Assembly: GCF_910592395.1 (NCBI RefSeq)
Contig: NC_088324.1
Span: forward strand, 14,350,953-14,414,952
Reading direction: 5' to 3'
DNA length: 64,000 bases
DNA from: Lineus longissimus
Lineage: Eukaryota; Nemertea; Pilidiophora; Heteronemertea; Lineidae
Positions 10,821 to 23,389 of the stretch are shown piece after piece (position 1 is the stretch's first letter; each line of letters starts with the position of its first letter). The notes under the pieces were generated by a model. It ran no database searches, was not told the origin of the DNA, and saw nothing but the letters and a program-made list of their open reading frames with translations. Made by a program: the position numbers and the translations under genes.

Positions 10821-13284
10821 GTGGCATTCATCACTAGATAGGGTGGATGGTGCGACAAAACATTGGAAAGAAACCTTACTATTCTACATTTACTTGGATC
10901 ATTCAATAATATTTACATTTAAAAATGCCTCGCCGATAAATGGGGTAAATGGGATGGATTCAGCATTTTTCGTTGCATTCTGTCATAGATTTGTGCAGCT
11001 TAGCTGACTCAGTTCGCCATCTGTGATTTTTGTGTCTTAGAATGTGCTTAAGCCAATTCACCTGGTGACATCTTCCGGCTTCTCTTGGGTGACGTGATTT
11101 TTTAAAACAGAAAGTTATCGTAGAAACGTTTTAAGACAAAAAATCAGAGTTTTTCTGTGTCGTCATGAATGTTGTTGGATATCTGCGTGGTTGTCCTCTG
11201 GCTTCCCTCAGGTGATGTTCTGTTCTTTCACAAATAGACAAAACCATTAGCTCTTAATGGATGAGTCATTAGGTTAAAACATTATGGCTATAAATGTCAA
11301 CAGCTACCAGAACGCGGTTGTATTCTTTAGTTTTAAGCGTAGGTGCAAATCATTTTCACATGAGAGAAATATAGAGTATGAACACAATGTAGCATCATTG
11401 AGTCAGTTTCAGTACTACACATCCTTCCAGAGCAAGTCAAAAATGTGGATGGTAGTGAGATAATAAAGCGTTTTCTGATCTCAGAGATGTCTAGAAATGG
11501 TTCAGTGACTAGTGGACACCTCCTCAGTATCCTAAATGGCTCAATAATCTAATTGGTTTGGTTGCTTGGCAACACTTTGATCTATCACTTTGACAGATCG
11601 AGTCCCACCTCGGCACCTCCATAGCAAACAAGTCTCTAATTTACTTGGCTGTATGCGTTTGTTTAATGCTTGAGAGTTTTTCATTGATTCTAATTAAGTT
11701 AGGTGATGGGAAGGTATTGAAAACGTCTCAACTTACAGCTCATTTTGTGAGGTAAACATTGACTGAAACACCCTCATGTTAACCCTTTCAAGTCTGGGCT
11801 ATTTTGAGAACCTTGCGAATATGCGCAAATTCCTTGGTATAGAATCAGGGCTTTTCAATGTGGCTTTTCATCAGTCCTCATTGTTTTGGAAGAACAAAAC
11901 ATAAACATGATATTTCTTTATCAGCAGCAAGAGAATTGGATGTTCTAATGCAATACACCACACTGTTTTTGCTTTCAGACGAATCATGTTGCTACCTAGA
12001 TCAAGCGTTTGATCTCAAATCATGTGGAAAACAAAGAAACTGTCTTCTTTGGCTGATTAGATTGTGGCAGTCAGATTATTGGTGGCAATCATTGACAAAG
12101 ATACTTCAGTGGGGCTTTTACTTTGGTGAATCTTTGATCGTAGGGAATCCTTTTAATACAAGGTCAAAGGAGCTTACGGGATGAAGGGTGGATAACCTGC
12201 CCAGTCATAAAGATATATGTTGTGTCAACAATGAGTTCATGAGACAAAAAAACCTTTGAAAAGCATTGTTTTTGCTTTATTCATTCAGGTCTTCATTGTG
12301 AGGTGGAAACCCAACAACCTCCAAGTCAAATGACTGAATGAGGGACAAAAGGTGACAGTCATAGTTAGTGATCTAATACAAGACAGAACCCTTTGTGGAT
12401 GAAATTGACATGGGCTGGAAGTCTATTGTGTATTGGACTGCTAACTACTGCTACCTATTACTACTCAATGGCTTTCGATCTCTGATTGACTGCTGGACAA
12501 AAGCAATGTTCATTGGTAATTAGAATGTGGTAGTTTAATCTTTGTTTGGTATAAGGAATCATTACAAACCAAGGTCAAAGGAAACCAGCCCATCATTGCC
12601 TGTTTAGGGTGGACCATAGGCACCACCATTGTGGGTTATAGATCATAACCAAAGATGTCTACTCAATGATTCAGAATCAACAGCCCTTATTCTTCTTCAT
12701 TTGCTCCTCATCTAGGTCTTTGTTCTCCAATGTTTATGATGTCATAAGAAACCCCACTCTTTCTTTCTTCCTGACTGAGTCTCCTTCCGATTCTTATCGG
12801 CAAACAGATGAAATGATTTTTAGGTCTTCATCAACCACCTTGTGTTTGTTTCTTCTTGGTACAAAATATAAAAGTGATATGTGATTGGACTTTCTATACC
12901 CTTCTGTCATAAAGGGATCTACCTTCAATAAAATAAAGAATACCACTCTTTACAGGCACCCTGCCCAAATAAGGTGATGGTCTATGACCTTCCTGCCTTG
13001 GAAGTCTTTCACAATCTACTCTTATTTTCTCAAATGATGTCTTAAAAACAACATCCTAAATTTTTCACATCAAATATCCCAATAACAAAAGGAGAAAGAA
13101 GACGATAAAGAAACAACGAATAGGACACTCATCAAAGAACATGCCCCAACAGAATGAGTAATAATGGACAAAAAACAAACACAAATGAAAAATTACTCAC
13201 ACCCAAGGCAATAAAACTTAAGAAAATCCTTTAATCTCATTGTCTTTGAAAGCTGGGGTGTTTTTCTCTCATTTTTTAAGAGCT
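10821..13284. other. No gene seen
   Basis: The plus frame at 11858-12184 (108 codons) lacks paired splice sites and is unrecognised. AGGTCAAAGGA-like blocks near 12160 and 12570 hint at an old duplication. A possible RFX site at 11561 is listed separately. Confidence 0.45.
11561..11573. promoter_or_regulatory. Possible RFX X-box
   Basis: GTTGCTTGGCAAC has the two inverted half-sites, GTTGC and GGCAAC, of an X-box. It is a motif match only, with no adjacent promoter seen. Confidence 0.2.
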
Positions 13285-13630
13285 GGGATCTTATAAAGTG
13301 TTCAGTTTTATTGTGTTATCACAAAGACTCTTTAAACATTACACTTCGGGCTGAATTAAACATCTTCAATGTCTGTTAAACCGTGAAAGTTCTTCTGCAG
13401 ATGTTGAAGGTCAAGTTGTTTGAGGCCAAATGCTTCACTCGTTTTTTGCACATCAGGATCTTAAATAACGTTAAATTCTATTTCTTGATGAGAAAAACTT
13501 TATACATTATGATACTTCAGGGCAATTTTGATGTCTTTAGTGTCTGTTGACTTTGAACACTTTTGCTGCTATTTGAAGAACATGGTTTTTAAGGTTGATC
13601 ATAGTCAAAATGTTTCAGGCAAAATATTAA
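13285..13630. repeat. Diverged two-copy tandem duplication, period about 170 bp
   Basis: GGGATCTTA..., ACATTA, CAATGTCTGTT and TGAA blocks after 13285 recur in the same order after 13455 (AGGATCTTA, ACATTA, TAGTGTCTGTT, TGAA). Identity is low and broken by small gaps. Confidence 0.55.
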
Positions 13631-15990
13631 CTCCAAATTGTCCCTTGTGTTAATCATTCGAAGGCATGTTTTAGAACTTTTTGATTTCATTATTTTCGAT
13701 GTAAATGCAAATATTTTACAGCTGTCCAGATGGCAAAACTGCTTCAAGGATTGGGCCAAAGTCTAATGGAAATATATCAGGTTTCTTTGATAAAACCATC
13801 AAGTTCAAAAAGTCAAATAGTAGAATAAATTATTAGCAATCAGAATCAGATGAAAGTGATGTCATCTTGTCTTCTGGCTATAATGGACCAATCGATTATT
13901 TTTTTTCGTTCCATGTTGTCTCAAAATTAAAACCATTGAAAACTGATGAGGAACATTTCAGGGCAGAGAATCTAGTTCAAAGAGGATCAAAATAGCTATT
14001 GCTTTCAAAATATTGTATATCTACCAAACGGACCAATAAAACTTTCAGTACCTCTGGCAAAAAAGAGCAATCGTTTCTTCTTCTGTTGGCCAGACGGATT
14101 TTCTCTATGTGACATATTTAGCTGTCTGGCAATAATGAGAAAAATGAGAAATAAAAGCTCAAGGGGTAAGGGTTGAGTTCAAAAGGGATTAAATTGCGGT
14201 CTCAGACAAATGAATAAAAAAGGTGGAAGAATATTGGCAAACAGTTCTCGTTTGTCTTTTGTTCTACGATATTAAAATCTTGTCTAATTCAAATTTATTG
14301 AATCCTGAGGGAGGCTTATCGGGAAAGACTTTACACAGAGATGTTAGTTGAGGTTATCAGAGGCCATTAGATTCTCCCGCCCTAACAATCCGGCACGCTG
14401 AACAAACAATGCCTGGGATGACTTTCGTTCATTTCGTCTTCTCAAACATATGGATTGACTCAACGCTCCTAATGCAACTTGAACAAATGATTCGTCATTC
14501 GAACAATTAGATTACATACGAACAATGGGTTTATGCAATGCTATTGTTTGGAAAAACCAATGTGAAATCTGCATTCTGTTTTGGTGCTGGAGCATGAAAT
14601 CTTGCAATGCTAAGGGATTAGCAAAAATAGTTCTGCCATCGTTGTGATCATGTTTGAAGATAGAGATCCCAACAAAAGTTTTGGTCGATTGTCATCCTGA
14701 CTTGTCTCCTCGGATAAGAATCATTTAGTAATATCATCATGTAATATGCCTGTGTCGTAAAGATGCCTCTCTACTGTCCCTCTTACATACAGTATCTTCT
14801 TGGCAACCAAGTCATTTGCAGGGTCACTTAGTCTAAATGACACAAGGATAATTACCGCTTTGACAGATAACTGATTACCATGTTCTGAGAACGTCTCAAA
14901 ATAACCAATCCAGTCTTAGGATGAGGACATATTAAATCGTGACATATGTTCATCTGGTTGAATCAATGAAAGGCTCTTCTGGAGTCGCAGACAGCTAATC
15001 CAAGGTGACAGTCGTGGAATATCTATGATTTGAAGATGGGATCTTAGTGTTATAAAGATGGGATAAGTGTAAGAAGGTTGAGTTGAAGCTTGTTGAAGAT
15101 ACATAGTGGCATGTCATTAAAGGTTTGATGAATTGGTACTGAACTGTTGGTATTGGTTACCAAGGCACCACACCATGGATTGAGGCAAAATAAGACCTCC
15201 CCTCAAGCAATGTTTGGTGAGACAACAGGTACCGAGAGTGAGGCTTCAATTTCTATACTGTAATGCCTCAAATTTAACAAAGAATTCTGAATTTGACTGC
15301 TTCCATGACCGAGTAAAAAATTAAAGAACAGTTAAAAGAAATTTATTCCGTCTCACTGGTAAAAGTAAGACATCACATCACAAACATCCGATCCCCGCCA
15401 GCCCTCCTCGAGCGTCAAAACCATTGTCTTCCATCTATAACAACACAGCTGACTTCCTGGCGTCATCTGATCTGAAATCAACCCCACTCCGCCCGTATCC
15501 AGTACTCTGTAAAATGACTTGCCCGCCTCGAGCTACAGAGGAGGAATCCTTTCCTAATGACTACAAAGTGACTTCATTCTAGTTACAAAAAATAATGAAA
15601 AAGAAATTCCCGTTGGGTTTTCGTTTGAATTGTCGAAATGAAGCGTGGAATTGTTTGGGTTGTTGGTTTGCAATAGACAATGTCACTACAAACAATGTCA
15701 TCAAGAAGCTCTACAAGATGGCTGTTTTGGAGCTGAAACTGGTCAAAGGATAAAGCATTGATTTCTTGAAATTAAGAAGTTTCAAAGAAAGGCTATTAAT
15801 GTTGGTTGTGACGTTTTCTTTGAGGGAAGATTGGGGTGGTAGAGAAAAGTGTGCAGAAAAGTGAAAAATGTCTGTCCTGATGAATGATAAAGATATAAGA
15901 TGCATCATGTGTCTCGTGTTGGCCAATATCCCCTCCCACCTTCCACCATATTTTCTGAACCATAAGAAATGTTAGTCAGGGAAGACTTAC
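13631..15990. other. No gene seen
   Basis: AT-rich. The frames at 14916-15104 and 15711-15926 (minus) are unrecognised. 15380-15560 is locally GC-richer without a splice-bounded frame. Confidence 0.45.
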
Positions 15991-16104
15991 AAGTTTTCTT
16001 ACGAGCATTATGCATTTCAAGCATGAGTTGGTGAAAATTGAAAATTTCTCCATGGTTAGATTTGTAAACACGGTGGTAATTGCCCCTTGACCAAATCCTC
16101 ACCC
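15991..16104 (-). CDS. Candidate internal exon, unknown protein
   Basis: Read on the minus strand, an acceptor with a pyrimidine-containing tract (GAACCCTTCCCAG) precedes position 16104 and a strong donor GTAAGT follows 15991. The open frame between them encodes about 37 residues, starting VRIWSRGNYHRVYKSNHGE and ending LEMHNARKKT. It begins with the last two bases of a codon and ends with the first base of the next. The peptide is basic and not recognised. Reading continues open past the donor for about 28 codons, so the exon boundary is not forced by a stop. Confidence 0.22.
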
Positions 16105-17340
16105 CTGGGAAGGGTTCACATGAAAGCTACCCTAGCTTATAAAGGAGCTAGTGATCTAATGCTTATTTCACTATTTAACACTTTAAACGCTATGACTAAC
16201 AGCTTTGAAGAAGGATCTCATGATGTCAGAAAGTTCTCCCTTATTGATGAATTGGTGACACGGTCCTTGAGGCAGCTCAGTAGTAAGTGAAAGATAGCGT
16301 TCTGCCCTCCTGGGACCAAAAAGTTAAATACGGCCCTGTTGAGGAGTTTGACCATGGCAAGGATGCCTCTGTTATGGCCAACATAAATTTGAGAACTTTT
16401 CAACATATTTATCCATCTGAGACTGTTTCTGAGAAATGTTCCAACCCATCTCTTCACACCTGAAGCAGTCAATCTATTTCATCATTACTCTGACTCAAGC
16501 CTGATTGAGTTCACAACTGTTTTCTTTGTCTTCAAGTTTGCACAATAACAATCTGCTCTTCCCCCTCCCCCCTCTTCTGCCTTTGATGCTCTTGTAATAA
16601 CAATCTTAGATGTGCCCTCTTTGTGATGTCATGGTTTACTCAAAATTGCTCATTCTCATTTCGTCAAATTTCAGAATTTGGCTCTGATCAGATTACTCAG
16701 ATCTCTCCCCTGGAATAAAAACAAAAAACTCCAATCACTGCTTTATCCGATGATCAAGTTTTTTCTTCTCCTTCTCCATCCTATTCATATCTTTTTGTCA
16801 TGTGGTGTTCTCTCCCCCTAAGTTTGCAGGAATAGATCGGTTAATATGCTCAGATCGAGGCAAATATATGTTAATTCGCCATGAAACAAATCTATGCCAA
16901 AGGGCCACACTGAGCAGATTTGGAGAAAGAACCATGCCGAGCACTGATACAGCCACACCACGCAGAATCTAAAACCGATTCCCAAACCGGGATTCCATCA
17001 ACTCGTGCCCCTGGCAGTCAATCTAGTTACTCATTATAGTCAACCAAGCCTGATTGATTCTACTATCATTTTCTTTTGTCTTCAACAACAGACATCGGGC
17101 AAATATGGAAGTTTGCAAAAAAGCTGATTACTGCAGTTTCTTTCCGCAGGAAGTGTGATGACGTTTGCCTTGTAAGCTAGGGGTGGTGTGGCCAATAACT
17201 GATTGTACGATATCACTGTTGGCTCTGTGCGCACATAGGTCAACTTCAGTCTTCATTTACGCCAGGGTTATAAGGTGATTTTGTTGCGGGGTCTGTGTTT
17301 CGATCCCGCCAAACACGAAAGGCTTTCTTTCTTGACTTAC
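16105..17340. other. No gene seen
   Basis: Overlapping opposite-strand frames at 16087-16472 and a pyrimidine-rich run at 16555-16580 are present; no coding evidence was found. Confidence 0.45.
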
Positions 17341-17461
17341 TTAAACCCTGTTACTCCAAATAGAGCATAGGTCACCAACAAGACTACTCCACTTCCTCCT
17401 GTCCTTTGCAGTTCTCTCTACCTGGGTCCAGTTGGGTCAAGGCTTTCAACCCGTCTTTAGA
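17341..17461 (-). pseudogene. LINE reverse-transcriptase C-terminal relic
   Basis: The minus-strand frame 17430-17341 encodes WTQVERTAKDRRKW, then SSLVGDLCSIWSNRV and a stop. The W....A.DR..W....D.C pattern is the usual C-terminal end of reverse transcriptases from non-LTR retrotransposons. A frameshift at about 17420-17430 separates it from an upstream stretch, KDGLKALTQLDP, that fits the preceding part of such proteins. What follows the stop on the minus strand would be its 3' untranslated region. Only about 40 residues remain, so this is a 5'-truncated, frameshifted copy. The clade cannot be assigned safely. Confidence 0.6.
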
Positions 17462-17604
17462 TATCAAAAAGATTTCAAATTTTTCTCTTGCAGAAATGAT
17501 TTTAAAGATGTGACCAGAGAAGAAGGGAGCTGAAGAAGATAGACTGAGGAAGAGGAGATAGTGTCAAGCAATTAATAGTAAGTACTGGTGTACAGGCATT
17601 CAGA

Positions 17605-17690
17605 GAGTGTGATCGTGCAGTGGTTAGGGTGCCAGAGGTTGTGGGTTCAAATGCCTTTTGAGGCACTTAATGATCCCATAAGAGTTTGAA
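17605..17690 (+). mobile_element. Possible tRNA-derived SINE relic
   Basis: TGCAGTGGTTAGGG (17616-17629) resembles the A-box region of a tRNA head, and GGTTCAAATGCC (17644-17655) resembles a B box, but they are closer together than in an intact tRNA. No tail is identified. It lies about 150 bp from the LINE relic. Confidence 0.35.
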
Positions 17691-20203
17691 GTTAAATTGA
17701 GTTTCTCATTAAAAGACCCTTTGCGACCCAAACTCATCCTTATTAAAAGCAACAAGCCAAGAACCCAGTTGGTGATGTGAAAGTGTTTCACCAATGACAA
17801 CTTCTGGTAGAGAAGTGCCCAAAACTTGGCATCCAGTCTTCTTTATCAATGATTCCGCTGATCCAATACTGTTAACTTCCATGTATTGTGTCAGAACAGG
17901 TGAAACAATTTCCCCTCCTTCCTCGGAGAGAATTCTGCCTCAATCGATGCATTTCTTCTGCGTTTGATCTACAATCTCATCATCGATTGGCTAAGAGACA
18001 GATACAGACCCTCAGGTGAAATTAAACTAGAATTCAAATCCAAGTCACAGACTGTTAGTGTTTCAGTTTCGGATAACGATCTCAAGTTCGTTTGACAAGT
18101 TCGGTTTGTATATTTTACCAGGTTATATGAAAGTAAGTCTTGTTTATTGATTTGTGTGGAAATAGAAATGAAAGTATAGGGTCTGGTTTCATGGGTCCAT
18201 TTACAGTTCCTTACATGTAGGTATCATTGCTATAAGGCAAGTCCGCAATGGCCTTTTTCTCAGCCATACTGCAAAACTGAAACCTCAGAGTAACCAGAAT
18301 CTGCCCAAAAAGATCTGGAGGCTGAACACACGGAGGGATATACAGGACCTGTTAACGGTATCGTACCATTCTTGGAAGTATTCAGTGTATTTTGGACAGG
18401 TTCTAGCTGCTCCAATCTTGAAGCTTCAAGGGATGAAATTCACCATTTGTTCCATGTTCGTATATTTGACCTTTGCAACAGAAAAAAGGTTCAAGTACAG
18501 CTGTCTGACCTCGTACATGGTGTCATCTTAATGTGTTAAATGATGTGAAAGTGTCATCAAGGGGAATTAGTTCAGATTGGGCTGGTTCATTAAAGGTTGA
18601 CCAAAAGTTATGCGATCTTATCACATTTGTTATGTCCAGTAATTGCCAAACTTCATTAATTGACGCTGCACCAACAGGACCTTTACGCCTGAAGAGTGGA
18701 AGTCCACCAGATGGTGGGGGGGGGGAGAACAATAGGGTCACTCGCCAATGACAGCAGACTTTGTTCTAGCGTAAATGTTTTCAGATAGTCGATGCAGATT
18801 CCCTGGTTGATTGTGAGAAAAACAAACAGGGGTAATTACTACTTGATGATGTGATATGTCTGAATGAGCCTGAGGGTGTCAGATGTCCTCGTGCAGCTTT
18901 CTGACTCCCAGGTTTTGGTACCGCTCCATACTTAATCATTAATGATACCATGAAACATGGGTCATCGCAAACTGGAGCAAGAAAGACAACAATAAGTTCC
19001 AACAACTCATTTGACCCCCCCTCCCCCCTTGTTGCCCCCTTCCCCATAGTTCATAATGATGCCTTAACTCCTGAAAGTTTACTCATTATCACAAGTAAAC
19101 TTCCATGTCTTGGCTGAGCTATCAAGCAACATCAAGTCATGTGGAGTTATCGGTGTCACAGTTCCGCTTGACATTTCATATCTGGATATGGATGCCAAGA
19201 TATAGATTGATTAAATAAGCAAGGTAGCTCTGGTGTTTTTCTTGTGTTATTTGTTGGCATTTCTCATTTTTGAGTAATTTGCCTTTTCTCATGTTAGCGA
19301 GAAAGAATGTGAATGAATTTAGGCTATCTTAAATCTTGACTGGGTCGAATTTTGATCACAGGAATTGGTTAACGAGAGCTTTGAAAATGACCCCAACTTA
19401 TGGGTTTAAAGTTTTTGCTATGAAAGGCTTCAGTTAATAACACGTGGTATCAACCCATCAGTGGTGAGGTCATCATTAAAATTCTCATACAGCTAATAAG
19501 GAGGAATCTTGTTTAATTAAATTCAAGAGATGCAGACTGATTAGGAAGTCGTACAATTCTAACTTTAACCTTTTAGAACTTCCCAGATAATCTTGAAAAT
19601 AGTGACAGTTTTTGTGATGCTCTTTCGTACAGACCCTGGTCAGTGAAAATGTGTGCTACCCATATAAAAATCACCTTTATTGGGTGTCTAGATAAATAGG
19701 TTGTACAGTCTTGAACCTTAGTGTCAGTTTTCCCTGATGTCGACATAGTTCAGCTGCTTTGTTTAATTAGGGGGAGTTGAGATCTTTGACTTATCACTGA
19801 TACTTTTTAAGTATACGAATTGAAATGTACACAAAATCTGTCCACTTTCTACCAAGTTTTATCTGTATACATACAAGGATACGAGAGAAGTTACTGTTCT
19901 CAACCTCCCTTGTGTCCAAGGAATACACCCTTTAAGAAATTACTTCCAACTTTTGTGCTGGTAGATATCAGTTTGCAGTATCAACCCTAGGCTACAGCAC
20001 GTGCAATTCTGCTCATATTTTTTGCTGTCAGTAAGATATGAAAAGATTTCTTCTGAAAAGATTTCTGCTGTTGTGTCTCTTTATGGTGCTAAAACTTGGT
20101 TGGTAGCAGTTCTATATAGCTTAGATTCCCTTACGAAAATTGAACTCTAATTTACCGTGTGAAATCTAAATTCACCATGGTGATTTTCATATTTTCACTC
20201 TTT
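17691..20203. other. No gene seen; homopolymer runs
   Basis: A G-run near 18716-18726 and C-runs near 19014-19027 occur. Opposite-strand frames overlap at 18523-19047. Nothing recognisable was found. Confidence 0.45.
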
Positions 20204-20317
20204 TTTCTGCTCAAAATGAAAAAAACATCATCAGTCCCAAAGATTTTTTGACTTGTTTTTTTTCTGCTCAAAATGAAGAAACATCATCAGCCCCAAAAAA
20301 ATTTTGGCTTTGAAAAT
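20204..20317. repeat. Two-copy tandem duplication, period 57 bp
   Basis: TTTCTGCTCAAAATGAA, AAACATCATCAG(T/C)CCCAAA and a T- or A-rich linker occur at 20204 and again at 20261 in the same order. Confidence 0.9.
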
Positions 20318-22034
20318 ATTTTAAAATTATGAACTTATAAGGTTATTATAGTGACAAGCAATTCAAGTCTCACCATACCTGTAAATCTTTTCTTGAATGG
20401 ATCGGAAAAAAGACCGAATACCTCGGAGGAATTAGTTTGTACAAATCCAACTAGTCAGTTAAATGCCAACTTAAGTTAGCGCTGACGACGTTAGCGACAA
20501 AACTTGTTTTGAACTACCGGGGCCTGAACATGAAACAAAAGTTTTTCAAAATCTATCGGATCATCTAAATATTGTAACTCTACTACGGATGTACCAAAAG
20601 TAAAAAGGTTGTCATTATTGCCTTTATGTCTGATGGATCTTGTACAACAATGAAAAAAATGATCGAACATGAAAAATTAATGACATTATTCATGCCGTTT
20701 CCAGAAGAGCGCATCGCATCACCATCACGCAGACTGCGACTGCACAAATATAGTGAATGTCGATTGAAAACAATTAGAATTAGGTTTTTTACGAGATCTT
20801 GTCAGTTTCTGCTCGCTAAGCCAAGATAAAGGCATTTTATTAATAATGTGTTATTACTATGGTAACAGATTTTGAATATATCGCTCAAGGTGCTAAGATT
20901 GCGAACGAAGCAAATTAAGAAAATCTTCTGCAATAAAAAGTGATATGATGAATTTTGAACTTGTTATACTTCCCTGAGGGACTACTGTATAGATGAAGTA
21001 TTGGTTTACCCTTTAAGCAAAGATGAATTCTGTGACAGTGTGGGAAATAATGTACAGGGTGCTCCAGATAAAATGCTGGTGTTTGAATACATTACTGATT
21101 GAACTGTTTGAAACCAATATGTCGTGGATTTGCAATGTTTGTATAAACTTGTTACTCCGCCAAATCCGAGACAACATTCATAAAATAAATGAGTTGTTCT
21201 TTTTCATACACTGTGCACTTTTTTGTTTAGCTCAATCTGAGACTTCTGCGGCAGTATCATATCTCGATGAAAAGCACACTTATCATTCACAGTGTTTACA
21301 TGTACATGATTTATTGAGTGCTTTTTCCATCGAAGGCTCAGTTTGGGTTCGAAACAATTAATATAATATGACATAACTTTGAAATCTAAACAGCTCTCAG
21401 GATCATTTTGCCTCATACATAACTGCAAATGTACAAAATAAGGGATGGTATCAATGACTTTTTACATTTACCAGAAAGCCCTTCTGAGTAGTACTTGGTT
21501 GAAACCTTATCTCGTGAAGTATCCCAGAATACACCCATTGCTGCTGCATTCGGCCCAGACATTGTCGAGTGTGGGAGCATCTCCCACTTTATGCTCATAG
21601 TGAGTGCCATTTGGGAGGTTTTCAAGTGGACTATTTTGGGTAAACATTAGGCTGCAGCCCCCTCATGGGTCTCGAGTGGAAAAACGGATGTTGGTGTCAG
21701 GGTCGCTGGGCATTACACTATACTATGTCAGACAGGTTTTGTTTCAAAATTAGCTTTTTGTCATGTTTCCCTTTACTCTCGTCTATCAAAATGTGCATAA
21801 ACTTTCAAGTTATGAAATGAGCGTGTTTGACCAAATGTCGGTGCGATACAACTCAGATGGTGGTGCGATCACTGACCATCTCCACTACAAAACTCTGTCT
21901 GGGAGGATTGTTCCAACATTTGCCTTTTCCCATGACACTATGATTTTTTCCACCATTCACTTGAACAATTGGGCAAGACACTTTCCTTCAAGCTTTTGCA
22001 CAAGTTCTGATCTTGTTTTTTTCTCTTGTTCTAG
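20318..22034. other. No gene seen
   Basis: Short frames on both strands (20626-20829, 21023-21361, 21763-22074 plus; 21204-21625 minus) are unrecognised. The end of this stretch carries the pyrimidine tract of the candidate acceptor at 22034. Confidence 0.45.
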
Positions 22035-22079
22035 GAATCGGAGCCACGTTCCAAATATGACGCTGCGGCCATGATGTGA
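22035..22079 (+). CDS. Candidate terminal coding exon, unknown protein
   Basis: A strong acceptor (TTTTTTTCTCTTGTTCTAG) ends at 22034. The first frame reads ESEPRSKYDAAAMM and stops with TGA at 22077-22079. Its GC-rich codons and charged residues contrast with the AT-rich surroundings. Phase 0 entry is required. Possible AATAAA signals lie at about 22823 and 22951, so 22080-22960 could be 3' untranslated region. Only 14 codons are available, so chance is a serious alternative. Confidence 0.25.
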   Translation, partial: ESEPRSKYDAAAMM

Positions 22080-23091
22080 GAACGATGGAACGGAGCTGGA
22101 CGTAGATGGTAGAAGGTGAAACTTTGATTTATGGTTAAAGTGCGGGAAATGAAGGAAGAATTTTATATCTTGAGCATCCAGAGACGATTTTCATGTTATT
22201 TTATCACAGTTCAGAATGTTTTGGTGAGGGACATTCATGTCTGTGGTGACATAATGATGAAAAATCTTCTGTAAAATGGTTGTCGGGGTTACGGAATATG
22301 CTTATTCCTATCACTTTTACCAGAAATGAAAGTACTTTGTGATTCTTAGAAACTGAAAGTATAAAACTTCTTGATTATAAAACATCAATATTGGCCCTCC
22401 AGAATGAATTGTTCTTGTCCTGTAAGGTTACTGCAACATTTGTGGTAAATTTTTCAAAAGAAGGAGTTGCCGCCCTCCTAAGTCTTGATCTTTGTCTTAA
22501 ATGAATAGCAAATAAGCAAAACAACACAATTTACCACAAATTTCTTTGTTTTTCCTGTGGTCATTGTGTTTGTCACACTATGAGGCGACAATCAACTTTA
22601 ACCCTTGATTCCAGGGTCAAGGTTTTAACAGTTTTATGCAGATTATCCCCAGTGTGCACAGTATGGAAAACAGTCCATACATATATATTTGCAAGTTTGT
22701 GTGTTTGCTTTGCAATTTCCTTTGTTTTGGAGTGGACAAAATGTTTAATCGTATAGAATGTGACCATTTTTCAGAAGACATTTGAAATATGCATTTGTCT
22801 CTTTGTAAACCTATATAAACAATAAATAATTTGATAATGCTCATGGAATTTCGTAATGTCCTTCATTGAATTAGCGTTGAACTGGCATACGAGTTGAGTG
22901 ATAAGGAAGCAGCTCTTTGTATCAGTGTAGCAATACTGCATGTAGATGCAGTAATAAAGTTTAATTGTTACAGTATTTGATGCATTTTTTGCATTTGTGA
23001 TGGCCATCGCCACTTATGCAGTGATCCTTTTTTTGAATTCCGCAGATTTTCAAAGGCGTTTTAGCTGAAATAGCATAAGGCATCTGAATAT
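22080..23091. other. No gene seen; possible 3' untranslated region
   Basis: AT-rich, with AATAAA at about 22823 and 22951. If the exon at 22035 is real this would be its trailer. Confidence 0.3.
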
Positions 23092-23136
23092 GTTGACTCA
23101 GGCCTACATGCATGCATAATGTAGGCCTGAAACAAC
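23092..23136. repeat. Strong inverted repeat with 18-nt arms
   Basis: GTTGACTCAGGCCTACAT (23092-23109) and ATGTAGGCCTGAAACAAC (23119-23136) match in 16 of 18 positions around a 9-nt spacer that is itself nearly palindromic. The stem is too short for a typical pre-miRNA. A transposon terminal pair or a small hairpin element is more likely. Confidence 0.75.
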
Positions 23137-23389
23137 CTTTTCAGTTTATAAATGCTTTTTATGCCACAAAAAAACCGTTGGCTTGCGGGTATCTTTAGTA
23201 AATGAGTGATCCAAGCAAAGAACGGTGTCACATCAACATTAACGTAATCAATGCATACTATGTGGACGACCTATATGGGCATCTCGGGCCAAGTCAGTTG
23301 GAACAAAGTGCCCTCATATTATAGTCAATACATGCACACCTCCTAGTGAGTAAATAAGTGCCCGGCACCCCTGTGAATGATTAATCGAC

